DNA from: Bacillus fonticola
GTDB taxonomy: Bacteria; Bacillota; Bacilli; Bacillales; JC228
Assembly (NCBI RefSeq): GCF_012955605.1
Contig: NZ_CP052135.1
Coordinates: 1,996,711-2,060,710 of the forward strand
Length of the DNA stretch: 64,000 nucleotides
Direction of reading: 5' to 3'
Shown here: piece by piece, positions 61,410-64,000 of the stretch
Position numbering within the stretch: position 1 is the stretch's first letter
Layout of the letters: the number at the start of each line of letters is the position of its first letter
Translations under genes and position numbers: made by a program
The notes under the pieces: generated by a model
Databases searched by the model: none
What the model saw: only the letters and a program-made list of their open reading frames with translations
What the model was told of the DNA's origin: nothing

Positions 61410-62519
61410 TTGACTGAAATGATACATCGTTCAAAGACGAGACCTGTGAAGGTTGGAAACTTGACGATTGGTGGAAGCAACGAACTTTTTATTCAAAGCA
61501 TGACGACAACGAAAACACATGACGTGGAAGCGACCGTTGCAGAGATTCATAGATTAGAAGAAGCTGGATGTCAAATCGTACGCGTGGCCTGCCCAGATGA
61601 GCGTGCTGCAGATGCAATCCCTGAAATAAAAAAACGAATTAATATTCCTCTCGTCGTAGACATCCACTTTGATTATCGCTTAGCACTGAAAGCAATTGAA
61701 GGTGGAGCGGATAAAATTCGGATTAACCCTGGAAACATCGGCCGTCGCGAGAAAGTGGAGGCTGTTGTGAAAGCAGCGAAAGAAAAAGGAATCCCGATCA
61801 GAATCGGTGTAAATGCAGGTTCCTTAGAACGAAAGATTGTGGAAAAGTATGGTTACCCAACGGCTGATGGAATGGTCGAAAGTGCCCTTCACCACATTAA
61901 GATTTTAGAAGACCTTGATTTTCACGATATTATTGTGTCCATGAAGGCATCTGATGTCAATTTAGCTATTGAAGCGTATGAGAAGGCTTCCAAGGCATTC
62001 GACTACCCACTTCATCTTGGCATTACAGAGTCAGGTACGCTGTTTGCTGGAACTGTAAAGAGTGCTGCAGGTCTTGGGGCAATTTTGCACAAAGGCATTG
62101 GGAATACACTTCGTATTTCTCTTTCAGCAGACCCTGTTGAAGAAGTAAAGGTCGCTCGTGAGTTGTTGAAATCATTCGGACTTGCCTCAAATGCGGCCAC
62201 CCTAATTTCTTGTCCAACATGCGGACGGATTGAGATTGATTTGATCTCCATCGCCAATGAAGTAGAAGAATATATTTCAAAAATCAAAGCCCCTATTAAG
62301 GTTGCGGTGCTTGGTTGTGCGGTGAATGGTCCTGGGGAAGCTCGTGAAGCGGATATTGGCATTGCGGGAGCTCGTGGTGAGGGGTTGTTATTCCGTCATG
62401 GGAAAACAGTTCGTAAAGTTCCTGAAGAAACAATGGTGGAGGAATTGAAAAAAGAAATCGATATCCTTGCAGAGGAACACGCACGTAAAGAGCAAGAAGC
62501 AAAAACACAAGAAGCGTAA
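61410..62519 (+). CDS. ispG: 4-hydroxy-3-methylbut-2-enyl diphosphate synthase (flavodoxin)
   Basis: 369 aa with a TTG start at 61410, eight bases after AAGGAG; an in-frame ATG at 61419 is too far. It reduces MEcPP to HMBPP in the MEP isoprenoid pathway. N-terminal TIM barrel ([27 protein letters not shown]), and C-terminal 4Fe-4S site with Cys in SCPTCGR and [11 protein letters not shown] flavodoxin, such as that at 5765, could donate electrons. Confidence 0.97.
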   Translation: MTEMIHRSKTRPVKVGNLTIGGSNELFIQSMTTTKTHDVEATVAEIHRLEEAGCQIVRVACPDERAADAIPEIKKRINIPLVVDIHFDYRLALKAIEGGADKIRINPGNIGRREKVEAVVKAAKEKGIPIRIGVNAGSLERKIVEKYGYPTADGMVESALHHIKILEDLDFHDIIVSMKASDVNLAIEAYEKASKAFDYPLHLGITESGTLFAGTVKSAAGLGAILHKGIGNTLRISLSADPVEEVKVARELLKSFGLASNAATLISCPTCGRIEIDLISIANEVEEYISKIKAPIKVAVLGCAVNGPGEAREADIGIAGARGEGLLFRHGKTVRKVPEETMVEELKKEIDILAEEHARKEQEAKTQEA

Positions 62520-62526
62520 AAAACAA

Positions 62527-62569
62527 AAAGCGCTTGATCCCCAGGTAAGTGAGGATCAAGCGTTTTTTT
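62527..62569 (+). terminator. Terminator of ispG
   Basis: CGCTTGATCC pairs with GGATCAAGCG, with A-rich left and T-rich right flanks; also faces the convergent yqfX. Confidence 0.9.
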
Positions 62570-62578
62570 AACTCACTC

Positions 62579-63001
62579 TTAGAAAAACGGAAGGACAAAC
62601 AGACCAATGACAATAGAAATTGTACCAATTGTAATAGCCGTCATACCAGAACCGCTTGCCCCTTTACGTCGAGCGATAAACCCTAATATAATCGCCGTCG
62701 CTCCAAATAAAACTGGGAGCATGAACAGGGAAAGAAGTGACAACGCTACCCCGATATATCCATACATTTTTCCGTTGTCTGCTTTTTCCTTTATGCCGTT
62801 CGCTTCGTCTGCGTATCGATCCTCTCTGTCCATTGTGACAGGCGCAGCTAATTCAGCAGACGTTTCCTCAATATAGTCTCCATGCTCTCTTCGGGCTTCC
62901 ATGTCAACATTATCTTCATATCGACCAGTCGGAACGTGGTCAACTTGTCCCTCATCAATTACATTTGGACGTCTTTCTTCTTTTTCATTTTGTGTGTCCA
63001 T
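62579..63001 (-). CDS. yqfX: YqfX-like small membrane protein
   Basis: 140 aa from the ATG at 63001 (MDTQNEKEERRPN; GAGGGGAAG site). The first 75 residues are polar and acidic, followed by two helices (YIGVALSLLSLFMLPVLFGATAIILGF and GMTAITIGTISIVIGLFVLPFF). Fits YqfX in position and shape. Function unknown. It is divergent from yqfW. Confidence 0.85.
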   Translation of the reverse strand: MDTQNEKEERRPNVIDEGQVDHVPTGRYEDNVDMEARREHGDYIEETSAELAAPVTMDREDRYADEANGIKEKADNGKMYGYIGVALSLLSLFMLPVLFGATAIILGFIARRKGASGSGMTAITIGTISIVIGLFVLPFF

Positions 63002-63140
63002 CTTCTTCCCCTCACTTTTTAAAGTAGTTGATGGAGCTTTCTTATTGTGTGTGAAAAATGGAGAATTCATCATGCCAAAATTTATAAGTATGGATCGCTC
63101 CTGCTATGCTACACTTATAGAAGAGAGAGGGGTTTTTGGC

Positions 63141-63725
63141 ATGATACGTTTAGGTATAGACATCGATGGGACAGTGACAGACCAAAGTTCCTTACTTCCA
63201 TTCCTTAATAAACAATTCCAAATGGAACTAACTTTGAAGGATATTACCGATTATGATTTAACAAAAGCTGTTGGCGTTTCTCATGAAGTATTCGCCAAGT
63301 GGTTTCAAGATACAGAACGCGAGATGTACAAAGATTCTATACTTGCAGAGGGCGCTAAAGAAATTTTGACGAGATGGATGAATAGTTATGAGTTGTATTT
63401 TTTAAGTGCCAGACCTACTTCTGTATTAGATGTGACGATAGAGTGGTTTCATAAGCATGGAGTAGAGTATCATCATATAGAATGCATCGGGAGCCATGAC
63501 AAAGTGAACGCTGCAAAACATTATAAAATTGATGTATTTTTAGAGGACAAGCATGATAACGCGGTAGATATACATAACAAATGTCAAATCCCCGTGTTAC
63601 TATTTGATGCACCTTATAATCGGGACCCTATTCCAGAAGGTGTCATTCGCATCGTGAACTGGCAAGAAGCAGACAATTGGCTTGCTAGTTGGGAGCAGTT
63701 GAAATTGGAAAGTAACAACCGCTAA
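63141..63725 (+). CDS. yqfW: NT5C/HAD-type 5'-nucleotidase-like protein YqfW
   Basis: 194 aa from the ATG at 63141. HAD motif I DIDGTVTDQ (residues 7-15), motif II FLSARPTS, motif III Lys in GSHDKVN, and motif IV LEDKHDNA. This matches NT5C-like bacterial phosphatases. The substrate is probably a nucleotide but is not certain. The ribosome site (GAGAGGGG) is adequate. Followed by a terminator shared with zur. Confidence 0.87.
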   Translation: MIRLGIDIDGTVTDQSSLLPFLNKQFQMELTLKDITDYDLTKAVGVSHEVFAKWFQDTEREMYKDSILAEGAKEILTRWMNSYELYFLSARPTSVLDVTIEWFHKHGVEYHHIECIGSHDKVNAAKHYKIDVFLEDKHDNAVDIHNKCQIPVLLFDAPYNRDPIPEGVIRIVNWQEADNWLASWEQLKLESNNR

Positions 63726-63736
63726 CAAGCCATACA

Positions 63737-63770
63737 AAAGAGGATCCTTCAGGAGAAAGATCCTCTTTGT
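63737..63770. terminator. Bidirectional terminator between yqfW and zur
   Basis: AAAGAGGATC and GATCCTCTTT pair around a 12-base loop with A/T runs on both sides. Confidence 0.87.
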
Positions 63771-63777
63771 ATTAAGC

Positions 63778-64000
63778 TCATTTGGATACGCAATCAGGGC
63801 ATGTGCCGTATATTTCAAATTTATGGTCTTCCACTTGGTAGTTAGCTAAATCTTCACGTAATATTTCCATTGGACACGTAGCAATCTGCTTCGTCTTCCC
63901 GCACGTTAGACAGATAAAGTGATGATGGTGGTTCGCGGAATGTGTGCAGCGAAAACGGAAATGTTTTTCACCAGATAGTTCGGTTTCTTCAAAGATGCCC
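63778..64000 (-). CDS. zur: Fur-family zinc uptake repressor Zur (3' part only)
   Basis: The last 74 codons are visible; the N-terminal DNA-binding part is off the right edge. The dimerisation domain has the HSANHHHHF metal site and the structural-zinc Cys pairs LTCG (with the preceding C) and GTCPDC, ending VSK. It fits Zur (YqfV) by position next to yqfW. Fur and PerR are possible alternatives by motif alone. Confidence 0.85.
   Translation of the reverse strand, partial: GIFEETELSGEKHFRFRCTHSANHHHHFICLTCGKTKQIATCPMEILREDLANYQVEDHKFEIYGTCPDCVSK

Overview
The window looks like chromosomal DNA of a low-GC, endospore-forming Bacillaceae. Sporulation genes (spoIIIAA/AB, a spoVAF-type gene) sit at both flanks of competence, cell-wall and housekeeping genes. 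The gene order follows, with gaps, the Bacillus subtilis block from spoIIIA through yqh, comG, yqg and pst to ispG and zur. The species cannot be named from the sequence alone. Several genes use GTG or TTG starts with strong Shine-Dalgarno sites, and GC-rich intergenic repeats are frequent, as in many alkaliphilic or halotolerant Bacillaceae.

Layout. 1-5643: spoIIIAB (partial) and spoIIIAA behind a likely sigma-E promoter, then efp, an Xaa-Pro peptidase, aroQ, yqhR, a SA1362-type gene and a patatin-like hydrolase. 5765-9634: class I ribonucleotide reductase (nrdA, nrdB, flavodoxin) under two NrdR boxes. 9794-15751: lipM, a membrane rhodanese, an IS and repeat scar, then gcvPB-gcvPA-gcvT behind a glycine riboswitch. 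These last sets link octanoyl/lipoyl transfer to the lipoate-dependent glycine cleavage system. 16350-24291: SNF2-like helicase yqhH, yqhG, yqzE, aroK and the comGA-GG pseudopilus operon, which carries a MITE-like insertion between comGB and comGC, then tRNA-Gln. 24495-25769: yqgY, yqgX, yqgW.

25823-30463 is the one clearly accessory region. It holds two near-identical 3' group II intron fragments, a MobV relaxase relic, an unrecognised predicted secreted protein with a non-ATG start, a 27-codon membrane peptide, an IS21-like remnant, other transposase fragments and GC-rich repeats.

30464-46006: yqgU lipoprotein, yqgT endopeptidase, yqgS LTA synthase, glucokinase, yqgQ, a 124-bp tandem repeat, a SpoVAF/GerA-type gene, yqgP rhomboid protease, a DUF92 protein, 5-formyl-THF cyclo-ligase, rpmG, and a glycosyltransferase/DUF4912 cluster. 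46436-54379: a two-gene membrane operon, then pstS-C-A-B-phoU behind a four-repeat PhoP box, and the class B PBP gene pbpA. 54506-64000: MFS transporter, an eight-copy 20-bp minisatellite, sodA, a 506-bp composite MITE-like element with target duplication, yqgC, a Na/Pi cotransporter, yqgB, yqfZ, ispG, yqfX, yqfW and partial zur.

I did not find a convincing new multi-gene system. The best candidates for new biology are the modular GC-rich repeat family with its comG insertion, the orphan secreted protein and peptide pair in the plasmid/intron scar, the GT4-DUF4912 cluster, and the membrane-anchored HTH/MltG-like pair.
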